Source: a virus. From it: a stretch of DNA of 38,877 nucleotides. Where the stretch lies: positions 1-38,877 of IMG/VR virus record IMGVR_UViG_3300017746_003569. One strand, given 5' to 3'. Under the pieces are notes generated by a model, which ran no database searches, was not told where the DNA came from, and saw nothing but the letters and a program-made list of their open reading frames with translations. Made by a program: the position numbers and the translations under genes. The stretch's first letter is position 1. Every line of letters begins with the position of its first letter. Shown here one piece after another: positions 17,201 to 25,269 of this stretch.

Positions 17201-17565
17201 AATTCATTTTTGAACACAACTTTACCTGTCTCAGGGTCAACAACTTGCCAACTTTGTTTACGTTTTGACTTTTTAAATTTTGCACATATACTATGACATT
17301 CTGGCGGTGCTATATTTTTTTTAAGATTTTTGTAGAATCTTTTCCATTCTTTATGGTTTAAAATTTTGTCAACAGTATTCGTGGTGTCTATTTTACTTAC
17401 TTTTAGTAATTTTTGTAAAAGTGGATGATTAAGATTGTTTGGTGAATCTAGATAGCAACAAGGGAGAAGTTCTTGTCTGTTTGTTATAGCAAAGGATATT
17501 GTTCCTTTTATACATTGTGGATCAAGTTTAGACATATATTTTTTTAGTGGTTTTGTAATGTTCAT
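17197..17565 (-). CDS. SPASM-like C-terminal part of a split radical SAM protein
   Basis: A 122-residue product with a SPASM-type cysteine pattern but no radical SAM core: C18 in DPQCIKGT, C36 and C37 in LLPCCYLD, and C90 and C94 in PPECHSIC. In normal proteins this domain follows the radical SAM barrel in one chain and binds auxiliary Fe-S clusters. The barrel is encoded just upstream in another frame, with a 38-base overlap containing a run of seven A. The ATG has no SD. It is most likely the broken or frameshifted second half of the upstream gene; independent translation is possible. Confidence 0.65.
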   Translation of the reverse strand: MNITKPLKKYMSKLDPQCIKGTISFAITNRQELLPCCYLDSPNNLNHPLLQKLLKVSKIDTTNTVDKILNHKEWKRFYKNLKKNIAPPECHSICAKFKKSKRKQSWQVVDPETGKVVFKNEF

Positions 17566-18160
17566 AATTAATTCTAGTTCTTCTTGAATTTATAAGTTGA
17601 AAGAAAATTTTATTGTCTTTGGCTATTTGCATGGCTGTATCTACATCTTTTTCATTGTACTTGAAGACTATGTATTGCCAAATTGGTGTGGATCTGAGAT
17701 ATTTTTTTGCTTCCAGCATTATATCGAACAATTTTACACCATCCTGATTTATTCTATATTGGTTGCTGTCTTTAGGTAGACCGTCAATGCCAAAGCACCA
17801 CTCACAATTTGGATATTGTTGAAACATTTTTACATACCATTTTTTAGGTTTAAAAGATGATGCAGTATGAATTGTTGCTCTTATATTTTTTTTCTTACAC
17901 ATATCTAGAATTTTGTCAAATTGCGGATGATGTATTGGATCTGAGTACTGTCCACAAAAGTCAACTCTTGGAAAATGATTTGTAATTACGTCGAATACTT
18001 CCAATGACATATCATGTCCTGGAACTTTTTCATTGTTGTCTGTGTAGAGTTTTTGTCTTTGGCACAATGGACATAACAGAGGACATCTGTTAGTGATATC
18101 TAAATTAACCCACTCGTTTTTTTTCCTTGTCCAGAATAAATTTGAATGTTTATTTTTCAT
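17528..18160 (-). CDS. Radical SAM domain protein (N-terminal part of split radical SAM/SPASM protein)
   Basis: A 210-residue radical SAM barrel: CPLLCPLC (C26, C30, C33) is the CX3CX2C cluster site after VNLDITNR, and VDFCGQYSDPIHHPQF holds the place of the GGEP-region strand. Later strands (IRATIHTASS, CEWCFGIDGL, IWQYIVFKYNE) follow the normal order. It ends soon after the barrel, where the next frame continues with a SPASM-like domain, so the natural product would be about 320 residues. It overlaps the aminotransferase end by 11 bases. The substrate is unknown; its cassette suggests a sugar or peptide-like small molecule. Confidence 0.72.
   Translation of the reverse strand: MKNKHSNLFWTRKKNEWVNLDITNRCPLLCPLCQRQKLYTDNNEKVPGHDMSLEVFDVITNHFPRVDFCGQYSDPIHHPQFDKILDMCKKKNIRATIHTASSFKPKKWYVKMFQQYPNCEWCFGIDGLPKDSNQYRINQDGVKLFDIMLEAKKYLRSTPIWQYIVFKYNEKDVDTAMQIAKDNKIFFQLINSRRTRINYEHYKTTKKIYV
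17539..17545 (-). other. A7 homopolymer at the radical SAM / SPASM frame junction
   Basis: On the minus strand seven consecutive A lie in the 38-base overlap of the two frames. Losing one A, by sequencing error, true mutation or transcriptional slippage, would read ACT AAA AAA TAT ATG TCT and join both parts in one frame. Confidence 0.75.
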
Positions 18161-19238
18161 TAATTGCTTCTTTAATGTATTTAATTAAATTTGCAATCTC
18201 ATTTTGTTCCAAGTAAGCATGGACAGGCAAAGATAGTATTGTATCTGCCACTTGTTTAGAATTTACGCAATCATCTTTCACGTAATCAATACTCCATGCA
18301 TTGTACATAGAATTTTCTGATAGTGGAGTTTCATAATGCACAGAAAGATTTAGTTTATTTTTTACTTTGTTTCTTGTTTCTTTGTCTTTGAATTTAATTG
18401 TATATTTGTGCCAGTTGTGTTCAACATTAAAAGGCACAGTTGGTGTTTGTATGGGCAAATTTTTAAAAGCACTGTTGTACGTCATAGCATTTTGCTCTCT
18501 TATTTGCCTATCACGTGTTAAATTTTTTAAACGCAATTGAATTATTTGTGCATTCAGCACATACATTCTTGAATTGTATCCAAGCATTTCATAATCCTTG
18601 CCTTTTCCATGACGTCTTAATTTTTTAACTGTGTTTGCCAATTGTTCATCGTCTGTTAAAAATATTCCACCACCATTTATTCCGGATATAACTTTGTTTG
18701 TGTTAAAACTAAATGAACTGCAATCGCCAATAGAGCCTGCTTTACGGTTGTTGATGCGTGAACCTAAACTTTGTGCCGCATCTTCCACAAACATTATGCC
18801 ATTGTCTTTGCAATGTTGTTCAATATCAGCAGTATCACTCATGTTGCCAAACAGATGCGTGTATATCAACGCCTTTGTGTTGGGTGTGGTCATACGTTTT
18901 ATACTGTCTAATGAAATATGACAAGTGTCTGCATCTATATCACAAAAAACAGGAGTTGCTCCAACCATGCTAATGCATGATGATGTGGATATCCAACTGA
19001 AGTCTGTCACTAATACCTCATCACCTGGACCTATATTCCTACTCTTTAATGAAAAATGTAATGCATCGGTGGCATTGGCAACACTGACTGCATATTTTCT
19101 TCCTATCAGTTCTGCAAATTCTTTTTCAAACTGTTCGCAGTTCTCATAGTTGCTTTGCGACATAAAATCATCAAACAATTTAAGATATGCATCTTTGTTT
19201 TGTTGATATTCTCTATCCCAACCTTCATACGGTATCAT
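18150..19238 (-). CDS. DegT/DnrJ/EryC1/StrS-type PLP-dependent sugar aminotransferase
   Basis: A 362-residue enzyme of normal family length. Features are VSVANATDALHFSL (residues 51-64, phosphate and PLP binding), EDAAQSLGS (152-160) with the cofactor-contacting D153 and Q156, and SFSFNTNKVISGINGGG (175-191) with K182 as the likely Schiff-base lysine. The family usually makes amino sugars from NDP-keto-sugars for glycans or antibiotics. It lies between a glycosyltransferase-like gene (14-base overlap) and the radical SAM gene (11-base overlap), consistent with an amino-sugar pathway. No keto-sugar-forming dehydratase is visible in the window, so the substrate would come from the host or from elsewhere in the phage genome. 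Confidence 0.87.
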   Translation of the reverse strand: MIPYEGWDREYQQNKDAYLKLFDDFMSQSNYENCEQFEKEFAELIGRKYAVSVANATDALHFSLKSRNIGPGDEVLVTDFSWISTSSCISMVGATPVFCDIDADTCHISLDSIKRMTTPNTKALIYTHLFGNMSDTADIEQHCKDNGIMFVEDAAQSLGSRINNRKAGSIGDCSSFSFNTNKVISGINGGGIFLTDDEQLANTVKKLRRHGKGKDYEMLGYNSRMYVLNAQIIQLRLKNLTRDRQIREQNAMTYNSAFKNLPIQTPTVPFNVEHNWHKYTIKFKDKETRNKVKNKLNLSVHYETPLSENSMYNAWSIDYVKDDCVNSKQVADTILSLPVHAYLEQNEIANLIKYIKEAINEK

Positions 19239-20085
19239 TTAATTCTTCCATTGCTTCTAATATGGGTGCTATGTTTGGTTTTGCAATCTCTCTTGTCCAA
19301 TACACACTGCCGCCATCATGAATTGATTTGTCTCTCATATAAATTACTTGTTTTCCAAAGTGTTTGCACTCTTGAAATATTCTAGGAGCAGGGTCAAATG
19401 TGTCTTTGGTGTACACATATGTTTCAAACATACTCATAATGTTGTCAACAGGCACAAATACATTGTTATTTTCCATATTAACATAGTCTGCTTCATATGT
19501 CAATATGCCATGATCCGGATAATCCTTGATTACTTTTTCAACAGTGGCATAGTATCTTTGATTGGTGCCCAAAAATAAATGTTTGAACTTTATATCATCT
19601 ACGTGTGGCTTGTAGATATCAAAGTTAATAGTTTTCTCGAAGTGTTTGCCCACACCTTTTAGATAGACTTCTGTATCACACAAATCTACAATGCGTTTTG
19701 GTGCAAAAAACTCCACAGCCAACGGATATTTTGTAGGATGATTTTCTGAATACACTGATATAACTTTATCAGCAAATAATTTACGTAAAACTTCTTGTTG
19801 TAATGTTGTGCATTGGTCATAATCTTGCCAAGCCAATGTCATCATGCTTCTGCCCAGTATAAATGTTACATCTTTGTTGTCTACTGTGATGTCTTCAAAC
19901 ACAATGTTGTTGCAGTGAATGTATTTGTTATTGATTACCTGAATATAATCTTCTCTAGTGAATTTTCTATGTGTAATCACAACAACTCTAGCGTCAATGC
20001 CTGCATCATTAAGCAAAGTGCAATATTCGTAACTGTAATAGAATAAACCGTCGACAGGTTTGCTGGATACAACAATATTAATCAT
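19225..20085 (-). CDS. Putative glycosyltransferase-like protein (GT-B-like)
   Basis: A 286-residue protein starting MINIVVSSKPVDGLFYYSYE, with a Rossmann-like N-terminal half (INIVVSSKP, ARVVVITHR) and a C-terminal FDPAPRIFQECKHFGKQVIYMR that recalls the donor-binding region of GT-B enzymes, where a conserved acidic residue contacts the nucleotide sugar. Overall identity is not clear, so the assignment is tentative. Its ATG shares a TAATG with the upstream nitroreductase-like gene and its end overlaps the aminotransferase by 14 bases. Context with the aminotransferase supports a sugar role. Confidence 0.55.
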   Translation of the reverse strand: MINIVVSSKPVDGLFYYSYEYCTLLNDAGIDARVVVITHRKFTREDYIQVINNKYIHCNNIVFEDITVDNKDVTFILGRSMMTLAWQDYDQCTTLQQEVLRKLFADKVISVYSENHPTKYPLAVEFFAPKRIVDLCDTEVYLKGVGKHFEKTINFDIYKPHVDDIKFKHLFLGTNQRYYATVEKVIKDYPDHGILTYEADYVNMENNNVFVPVDNIMSMFETYVYTKDTFDPAPRIFQECKHFGKQVIYMRDKSIHDGGSVYWTREIAKPNIAPILEAMEELNDTV

Positions 20086-20987
20086 TATTTAATTTCGGTG
20101 ACGTTTATAATTCTATTTCTAAAACTATTAATCTTGCTTTCGTGCTTTTTAGGAATCTCATGCAGGTCACCATAAGGGTCTGCAACTTTTTGTCCACCAT
20201 GTATGTTTATGTTTACAATTTTTACTTTGCGTAATTCCTTACCCGTCCTTGGGTGTGTAGGCAAATCATCACGTGTTGTGTTTCTACTGCCATTTCCTGC
20301 ACCAATCATTATTTCAGGATCATCAGCCTCCCAACGTGGTCTTCCTTCCTGCGGGAAACCTATACCTATGCCATATGCAATTTGCTTTGTGCCTGCTTTT
20401 ACTTCTTCTAGTATTCCTAATTTTTTCTCCCAAAAGTCATTTCCATCTAAATCATTGTGACTTTTGTTACAGCCTGTTGCAAGTCCCATACTCCTAGCGG
20501 CTCTCATCACTAGCCCCATTGCAATACCAATGCTGACATAAGCATTTTCCCAACGTGCAGGAGATTTATTTGATTTTAAAGTACCATCACTTTTACAATT
20601 CAATTGTGTTTCAGGTTCTTTGGCAACAAACAATATGTAAAGGTTTGCATTTGCCTGAGTGTTTCTCCAAGTGGCTGGCGGAGTTCTAAAATGAGTATGG
20701 CCCCATGTGTATTTTGATATTTCTTTTATAACTTTTCTGTCTGCTGTCCAATACACATCATAATATGCCTCAAATTGTTTTGATGGTGAGTTGGTGCAGT
20801 GCCATAATAGGTAGTCAATGATTTCTGGTGGCACTTCTTTTGAGTAGTCCCAATTACGTTGACACTTTTGCATCTCGCGAATCACTTCTTGTTCTTGATC
20901 CCAATTGTAAAAAAGATGTTTTACTTGCGTGTTTTTCTCCGCACTAAAACGTGGCAATTCAAAAGGTGTAGTAGGTTTCTTATTCAT
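20085..20987 (-). CDS. Nitroreductase family protein (third, longer type)
   Basis: A 300-residue nitroreductase-like protein, longer than the two at 12.7-14.2 kb. KCQRNWDYSKEVPPE takes the place of the family N-terminal motif, LLWHCTNSPSKQFEAYYDVYW follows, and the FMN-fold helix IGIAMGLVMRAARSMGLATG is clear near residues 175-194. A basic, Gly-rich C-terminal tail of about 75 residues is extra. FMN-dependent reduction is the likely chemistry; the substrate is unknown. It is the first gene of this minus-strand cassette, with ATG after AGGAAAAA. No clear promoter was found in the 66-base gap upstream. Confidence 0.72.
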   Translation of the reverse strand: MNKKPTTPFELPRFSAEKNTQVKHLFYNWDQEQEVIREMQKCQRNWDYSKEVPPEIIDYLLWHCTNSPSKQFEAYYDVYWTADRKVIKEISKYTWGHTHFRTPPATWRNTQANANLYILFVAKEPETQLNCKSDGTLKSNKSPARWENAYVSIGIAMGLVMRAARSMGLATGCNKSHNDLDGNDFWEKKLGILEEVKAGTKQIAYGIGIGFPQEGRPRWEADDPEIMIGAGNGSRNTTRDDLPTHPRTGKELRKVKIVNINIHGGQKVADPYGDLHEIPKKHESKINSFRNRIINVTEIK

Positions 20988-21019
20988 ATTCTTAATTTTT
21001 CCTAGAGCGATTTAACCCT

Positions 21020-21027
21020 GATAAATA
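21020..21027 (+). promoter_or_regulatory. T4-late-type promoter element (GATAAATA)
   Basis: GATAAATA lies in the 66-base divergent gap ahead of the desaturase. The predicted +1 is near 21033, giving a leader of about 21 bases that lacks an SD. Confidence 0.45.
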
Positions 21028-21053
21028 TAGTTGTATTTAATACATTTTAATTT

Positions 21054-21629
21054 ATGATTTTATTATATGGATATATCTTATACTGGATTTTGGCGGCTAT
21101 TGGCATCACTTGGGGGTACCATAGATACTTTGCCCACGGCGGAAAACAACAGCACCCTGTATTAGAAATCATCTATTTGTATTTTGGTTTACTGTGTGGG
21201 GGAAGAAGTTTATTGACTTGGGCAGGTGTTCACAGAATGCACCATGCTTATGCCGACACAGAAAATGATCCTCATAGTCCAAAAAATCATCCTTGGTATG
21301 TTGTGCTGTTCAGTCTTTGGAAAGTAAAATCTATTCCAAGAAAATTTTTAATTGACTTGATACGTAACCCAAGAATCATGTTTTTCCACAAATATGGAAA
21401 ATATATTTTTGCAAGTCATTGGATGATTACTTTTTTAATTTTTGGTGTCAATGCTTTGATCATTAATTCAATGATATTAATATTATCTTACATTGGTTTT
21501 GGAGTGCTTAATTTTTATGGACATGATGCACAAGGACCAGCCAATAATTTGTTAATAAACTTGATTGCACCTTTTGAAGGCAATCATAAAGATCATCACA
21601 ATTACAATCCTAAGGCATCAAATGTTTAA
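21054..21629 (+). CDS. Short fatty-acid desaturase-like membrane protein
   Basis: A 191-residue diiron desaturase of the acyl-CoA/acyl-lipid delta-9 type. All three His boxes are present: HRYFAH (H23, H28), HRMHH (H60, H63, H64) and HKDHH (H178, H181, H182). Hydrophobic segments at about 1-20, 37-48, 122-138 and 139-155 suit an integral membrane enzyme. It stops only 9 residues after the third box, whereas bacterial relatives run on for tens of residues, so it is either C-terminally trimmed or works with the next protein. Its stop overlaps the next ATG by 8 bases. It would insert double bonds into host membrane lipids or a lipid-linked product. Confidence 0.8.
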   Translation: MILLYGYILYWILAAIGITWGYHRYFAHGGKQQHPVLEIIYLYFGLLCGGRSLLTWAGVHRMHHAYADTENDPHSPKNHPWYVVLFSLWKVKSIPRKFLIDLIRNPRIMFFHKYGKYIFASHWMITFLIFGVNALIINSMILILSYIGFGVLNFYGHDAQGPANNLLINLIAPFEGNHKDHHNYNPKASNV

Positions 21630-22197
21630 TCGAGACAGCAGTGTAGAATGGGTAGAGATGAAGTTCGTTGTTCCAACCAACGCAATTTTACGTGAGTACA
21701 AAGAAATAAAAGACACACTGATTAATCATAGACCAGAAGACGGACACAAGGATTGGTACGCAGTTACTTTGTTTGGTTTTGGGTCAGACAAGACAAACAG
21801 TCATTGGGAATATAGACAGAAGGGAGAAAAACCTTTTGTTACTGAAGTAGGGAAAAAATGTCAAGGCACTTTGAAATGGGTTAACACTTTACCATATTCA
21901 CGGATTGATGATGTTAGATTTTTAGTAATTAAACCAAAAGGATATATCACAAAACACATAGATGTTCCAGAAAGAAATTGGCTTGAACCGCTCAACATAA
22001 GTATTACGTATCCAGAAGGAAACAAATTTATTTTAAACAATAAAGAAATAAAATATAAACCTGGTATGAGTGTTGTTTTGAATATACATTATGAACACTA
22101 TGTAGAAAACAACTCAGATGAAGAAAGAGTGCATTTATTAGTACATGGAAAAAAGAACAAAGAGTTTTGGAACGATGTTGACACCTGGCCACAGTAA
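21622..22197 (+). CDS. Aspartyl/asparaginyl beta-hydroxylase-like 2OG-Fe(II) protein
   Basis: A 191-residue protein with a jelly-roll dioxygenase signature: KHIDVP gives the HxD pair (H112, D114), a distal His at H156 or H159 in NIHYEHYVENN, and R169 in DEERVHLLVHG for the 2-oxoglutarate carboxylate. IKYKPGMSVVLNI is typical of the strand before the distal His. ATG 21622 is preferred over an upstream candidate at 21565 because it overlaps the desaturase stop by only 8 bases. Fe(II)/2OG hydroxylation of a small molecule, lipid or peptide is inferred. It is first in a run of related genes. Confidence 0.65.
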   Translation: MFNRDSSVEWVEMKFVVPTNAILREYKEIKDTLINHRPEDGHKDWYAVTLFGFGSDKTNSHWEYRQKGEKPFVTEVGKKCQGTLKWVNTLPYSRIDDVRFLVIKPKGYITKHIDVPERNWLEPLNISITYPEGNKFILNNKEIKYKPGMSVVLNIHYEHYVENNSDEERVHLLVHGKKNKEFWNDVDTWPQ

Positions 22198-22729
22198 TTA
22201 CGAAAGTAAAAATTCAGAGTGTGATGTTTTAACGTTCAAGCCTGAAGACAGACCAGACATCATAGAAAAATTAAAACAAATTTCTTTTGATGATTTAGAA
22301 CAAAAAGAAGATTATGTTACTATTAATTGGTCAGACTTTGAATGTATCACTGTGTTGCTTAAAGATGAAGCAGTGCTAGGTTTTAGTTCTGTTTGGCACC
22401 GTCCGGAATACTATGAAAAAGGTGAAGTAAGAATTTTGAATAGATACTGGGAAGATGCAAGTTTAAGAAAACCTGGGAGAGATATTGTAAGACCACACTT
22501 GTTGGCAACAATAAATCACCAATTGGAAATTGCAACAAAATTAGGTTTTACAAAAGCATTCATCAGTAGATGTAGAAATAGATTGTACATGAAGAAATTA
22601 TTTTTAGAAATAGAAAAGAAAACAGGAACAACGTGGCAGTTTAGTGATGACAAAGTTCTTGTTTGTAGAAAAGAAAACCCAAGATGCTGGCAATACAAAG
22701 GAATACATGACATTAAAAAAGAGACATGA
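22175..22729 (+). CDS. Hypothetical protein, possibly GNAT-like acetyltransferase
   Basis: A 184-residue protein. ATG 22175 (MLTPGHSNYESKNSE) is preferred to ATG 22145 because a purine-rich GGA lies just before it and the overlap with the upstream gene is smaller; the upstream choice adds 10 residues. VLGFSSVWHRPEYY, VRILNRYWEDASLR and HQLEIATKLGFTKAFISR suggest a GNAT-like alternation of beta strands and a long acceptor helix, but the acetyl-CoA R/QxxGxG/A loop is not clear. The function is therefore uncertain. It overlaps genes on both sides and is probably co-translated with the dioxygenase-like genes. Confidence 0.55.
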   Translation: MLTPGHSNYESKNSECDVLTFKPEDRPDIIEKLKQISFDDLEQKEDYVTINWSDFECITVLLKDEAVLGFSSVWHRPEYYEKGEVRILNRYWEDASLRKPGRDIVRPHLLATINHQLEIATKLGFTKAFISRCRNRLYMKKLFLEIEKKTGTTWQFSDDKVLVCRKENPRCWQYKGIHDIKKET

Positions 22730-23513
22730 TTTACCACCATTTAAAAAGTTAGACATAACTTTTGATGTAGATAAAATTATTGAAGTGGTACAACAAATGC
22801 CAGTAGAAGTGGACGATTTAAAAGCGAAAGACGGCTATGGTGAACTTGTAGGAGGTAAATCTCCTAAACTGCAAAAAGCATTTGGCTTAAAATTTGACTC
22901 TATTGAAGATGCTTATAAATTTTTACAAGACAACGATGTTGAAGAATCTGAGTTTAGAAAAGGTTTAGGTGGAAAAAGAATGGCGTGGGATTATAGAAAC
23001 TATGTGAAGCCATTTGAAAATTACATACAAAAAGATGATGATGGTAGGTTTGAGGTCAACGGGTCTCCATACAAACAAATTGCCCTTTGTCAATACAATC
23101 CAGATATGGAAGATAGAGTGTATGATAAAAAAATACCTAAAAACAGATTAGATGAAAGACACTACAACAAAATAAAAGACTGGGTTAAAGGAACTTATTT
23201 AGAAGAAGTTGTTACATCATTTAAATCAGAAACAACACGTGCTAGGATTGCCATAATGGATCCAGGTGCTTATGTGGCAGAACACATTGATTACAACACA
23301 GATTATTCTATTAGATTTCACATACCCATTACAACAAACAAAGATTGTGGTTTTTATTGTGTGGTAGACGGAGAAAAAGTATATCAAACAATGGAACCAG
23401 GATCTTGTTGGTTTTTGAATCAAGGATTAAGACACAGTGCATGGAACAAAGGCACCACTGCTAGATCTCATATAATTGTTTCTGTAGATGGTCAAAAGGA
23501 TTTAGATGAATAA
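22707..23513 (+). CDS. 2OG-Fe(II) hydroxylase-like protein (aspartyl/asparaginyl beta-hydroxylase type)
   Basis: A 268-residue protein. ATG 22707 has AAAGGA 5 bases before it and is chosen over the ATG at 22644 deep inside the upstream gene. The C-terminal domain holds the dioxygenase facial triad: EHIDYN (H193, D195) and RHSAWN (H243), with R253 in TARSHIIVSV as the 2OG anchor. IRFHIPITTNKDCGFY and YQTMEPGSCWFLNQG are the flanking strands. The N-terminal 150 residues are an unrecognised, charged extension. The likely activity is hydroxylation; the substrate is unknown. The end overlaps the next gene by 8 bases. Confidence 0.7.
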   Translation: MTLKKRHDLPPFKKLDITFDVDKIIEVVQQMPVEVDDLKAKDGYGELVGGKSPKLQKAFGLKFDSIEDAYKFLQDNDVEESEFRKGLGGKRMAWDYRNYVKPFENYIQKDDDGRFEVNGSPYKQIALCQYNPDMEDRVYDKKIPKNRLDERHYNKIKDWVKGTYLEEVVTSFKSETTRARIAIMDPGAYVAEHIDYNTDYSIRFHIPITTNKDCGFYCVVDGEKVYQTMEPGSCWFLNQGLRHSAWNKGTTARSHIIVSVDGQKDLDE

Positions 23514-24015
23514 AACTTGGCATAAAAATTTTTTTATTGAAACAGATTACAAAGTAGAACCTGAGTTTTTCAATGACTACTTCAATGACGAATGGGAAGA
23601 TAGTAATCAATTGTATTCAGAATACGTGAGTGATGCTACTGGTGGAAAAAACATGAATAAATTTTACGTACAAGAAATTAAAAACTTTGATAGGAAATTG
23701 TTAAGATTTATTAAAAGTATTTGGAACCAGTTTGGGATAAGACCAAAAGAATTTAGATGCAATTTCTTTAAAGTTCTAGAAGGTGGAGAGTTGCCTTTAC
23801 ATGCAGATGTAAAAAGCAAATGCTCATTTGTTGTGCCTATTACAGAAAACACAGGTGCATTGTACTTTGATGATGGCAATGATAGTGACAGTATTTTATA
23901 TGATTCAATGGTTGTGCTAAACACTAAAAAACCTCACGGTGTTAAATCTCCATCAAAGACTCGAATAGTATTTCATATGGGAGTTCATGATGTCGGATTT
24001 GAAAAATTACTTTAG
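23506..24015 (+). CDS. 2OG-Fe(II) oxygenase-like protein
   Basis: A 169-residue compact protein with the 2OG-oxygenase triad in order: LPLHADVKS (H99, D101), KKPHGVKS (H144) and R153 in KTRIVFHMGVHD. CSFVVPITENTGALYFDDGN is the strand pair between the HxD and the distal His, as in prolyl-hydroxylase-like folds. AAAGGA precedes the ATG, which overlaps the upstream stop by 8 bases. Its 3' end overlaps the methyltransferase gene by 29 bases, so the hydroxylase and methyltransferase are probably made together. The substrate is unknown. Confidence 0.7.
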   Translation: MNKTWHKNFFIETDYKVEPEFFNDYFNDEWEDSNQLYSEYVSDATGGKNMNKFYVQEIKNFDRKLLRFIKSIWNQFGIRPKEFRCNFFKVLEGGELPLHADVKSKCSFVVPITENTGALYFDDGNDSDSILYDSMVVLNTKKPHGVKSPSKTRIVFHMGVHDVGFEKLL

Positions 24016-24601
24016 ATACAACGTTAGAGAATACTTTGAACAGTACATAGATTTCAGCAATCAGTCTGTGCTAGACTTTGGGTGTAATCATGGCAACTTT
24101 ATTCGTTATACTCCACACAATGAATACACAGGAATAGACATTAACAAACAAATCATTGACATTAACAAAACAAAATATCCGCAATACCAGTGGTTGTACT
24201 ACAACGGATACAATTATATGTACAATAAAAAAGGAACAGCAAAATTGCAGTTAGAAAACAAATATGATGTTGCAGTATCATTTTCAGTGATTACTCATAT
24301 GTATGAAAATGAGATGTTAGAGGTTGTTGATACACTTAAAAAAAATTGTAGCAAGTTATTACTGTCATACTATTCAAACACCAACAAAGACGCATACGAA
24401 AATATTTGTAGATATAGAAACCTAAAAGCAGACAACTGGAAAGCAATAAGTCAAAGTAATGTGTATTATTTAAAAACCGAAGACTTTTTATGGACCTTTT
24501 ACAATGATGAATACATTAAATCATTATTGCAATGTGATATAAAAGAAACCAAGTATGATACAAAAACACTGTTAGGAATGCAAAAATGCTTGATAATATA
24601 A
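23987..24601 (+). CDS. SAM-dependent methyltransferase (class I)
   Basis: A 204-residue protein with a classic motif I VLDFGCNHGNF (residues 28-38), TGIDINKQIIDINK (48-61) for the ribose-binding acidic loop and YDVAVSFSVITHM as the motif IV region. It belongs to the small-molecule class I fold; the acceptor is not recognisable. GGGAG lies 3 bases before ATG 23987, and a second ATG at 23990 is equally placed. It lies between two 2OG-oxygenase-like genes and overlaps both, suggesting sequential tailoring of one product. Confidence 0.75.
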   Translation: MMSDLKNYFRYNVREYFEQYIDFSNQSVLDFGCNHGNFIRYTPHNEYTGIDINKQIIDINKTKYPQYQWLYYNGYNYMYNKKGTAKLQLENKYDVAVSFSVITHMYENEMLEVVDTLKKNCSKLLLSYYSNTNKDAYENICRYRNLKADNWKAISQSNVYYLKTEDFLWTFYNDEYIKSLLQCDIKETKYDTKTLLGMQKCLII

Positions 24602-25269
24602 AAGAAAAACTAGCATTTCTTTATTTGGATTTGCCTCCGTTTCCTGTAACATCTTCATTGATACAAAGGCTAGAAACAATAGTAAAAGAAAGCAGTTTTG
24701 ATGACCAATTTAGAAATTGTAGACACATACCAATATACGTAAGTGCAGGAAAAGACATACGCAATAACAACTTGATTGAAAAACAATGGTCAAAAGAAAG
24801 TGAACAATTGCCTGAGATTAAAAATTACATTGAAACTTATGTTAAACCTTGGACTAATGAATTAGGACGTATTGTAGTGATATGCACAAAAGCAGGAGAA
24901 TCAAATCCAACGCATATAGATTGTAGTCGAAAAAACTTTGACAAACAGATGCTAGAACACAAATTCAGAGTGGTACTACGTGGACAAACAGACAACTTGT
25001 ATTTTAATGGACAAAACAAAAATTATCACATAAAAGAAAATTTAATAAATCAGCCTTTTGTAATGTCTGGATATTGGCCTCATAGTATGAGTAATAATAA
25101 CTCTGATATGAAATTTACTTTGGCAATGGGTGCTCCTTGGACAGCGGAAGACCATAATGCAAAATACGATCAACTATTGGACAACTCTATTAAAAAATAC
25201 GAAAATTCTTACATATCTAAATTAGATATGACCATGCCTGAAGATATACAAAGTTATTTTTCTAAATAG
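24586..25269 (+). CDS. 2OG-Fe(II) hydroxylase-like protein
   Basis: A 227-residue protein with THIDCS (H110, D112) as the HxD pair and YWPHSM (H166) as the distal His. Where relatives have an Arg two strands later there is K176 in MKFTLAMG, so the 2OG anchor may be altered. FRVVLRGQTDNLYF and NQPFVMSGYW are the flanking strands. AGGA stands ahead of the ATG, which overlaps the upstream methyltransferase by 16 bases. It is the last plus-strand gene; the convergent gene ends one base after its stop, with no terminator hairpin seen. The substrate is unknown. Confidence 0.65.
   Translation: MLDNIKEKLAFLYLDLPPFPVTSSLIQRLETIVKESSFDDQFRNCRHIPIYVSAGKDIRNNNLIEKQWSKESEQLPEIKNYIETYVKPWTNELGRIVVICTKAGESNPTHIDCSRKNFDKQMLEHKFRVVLRGQTDNLYFNGQNKNYHIKENLINQPFVMSGYWPHSMSNNNSDMKFTLAMGAPWTAEDHNAKYDQLLDNSIKKYENSYISKLDMTMPEDIQSYFSK

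Noticed and set aside
17539-17545. Canonical -1 ribosomal frameshift on A AAA AAA
   Set aside because: The second frame is reached by skipping one base (+1) or moving back two, not by a -1 shift. Transcript slippage or an indel fits better.
20988-21053. A promoter for the minus-strand nitroreductase/aminotransferase cassette
   Set aside because: Only a partial -10-like TATATT is present, with no -35 partner and no NATAAATA on that strand at a useful distance.
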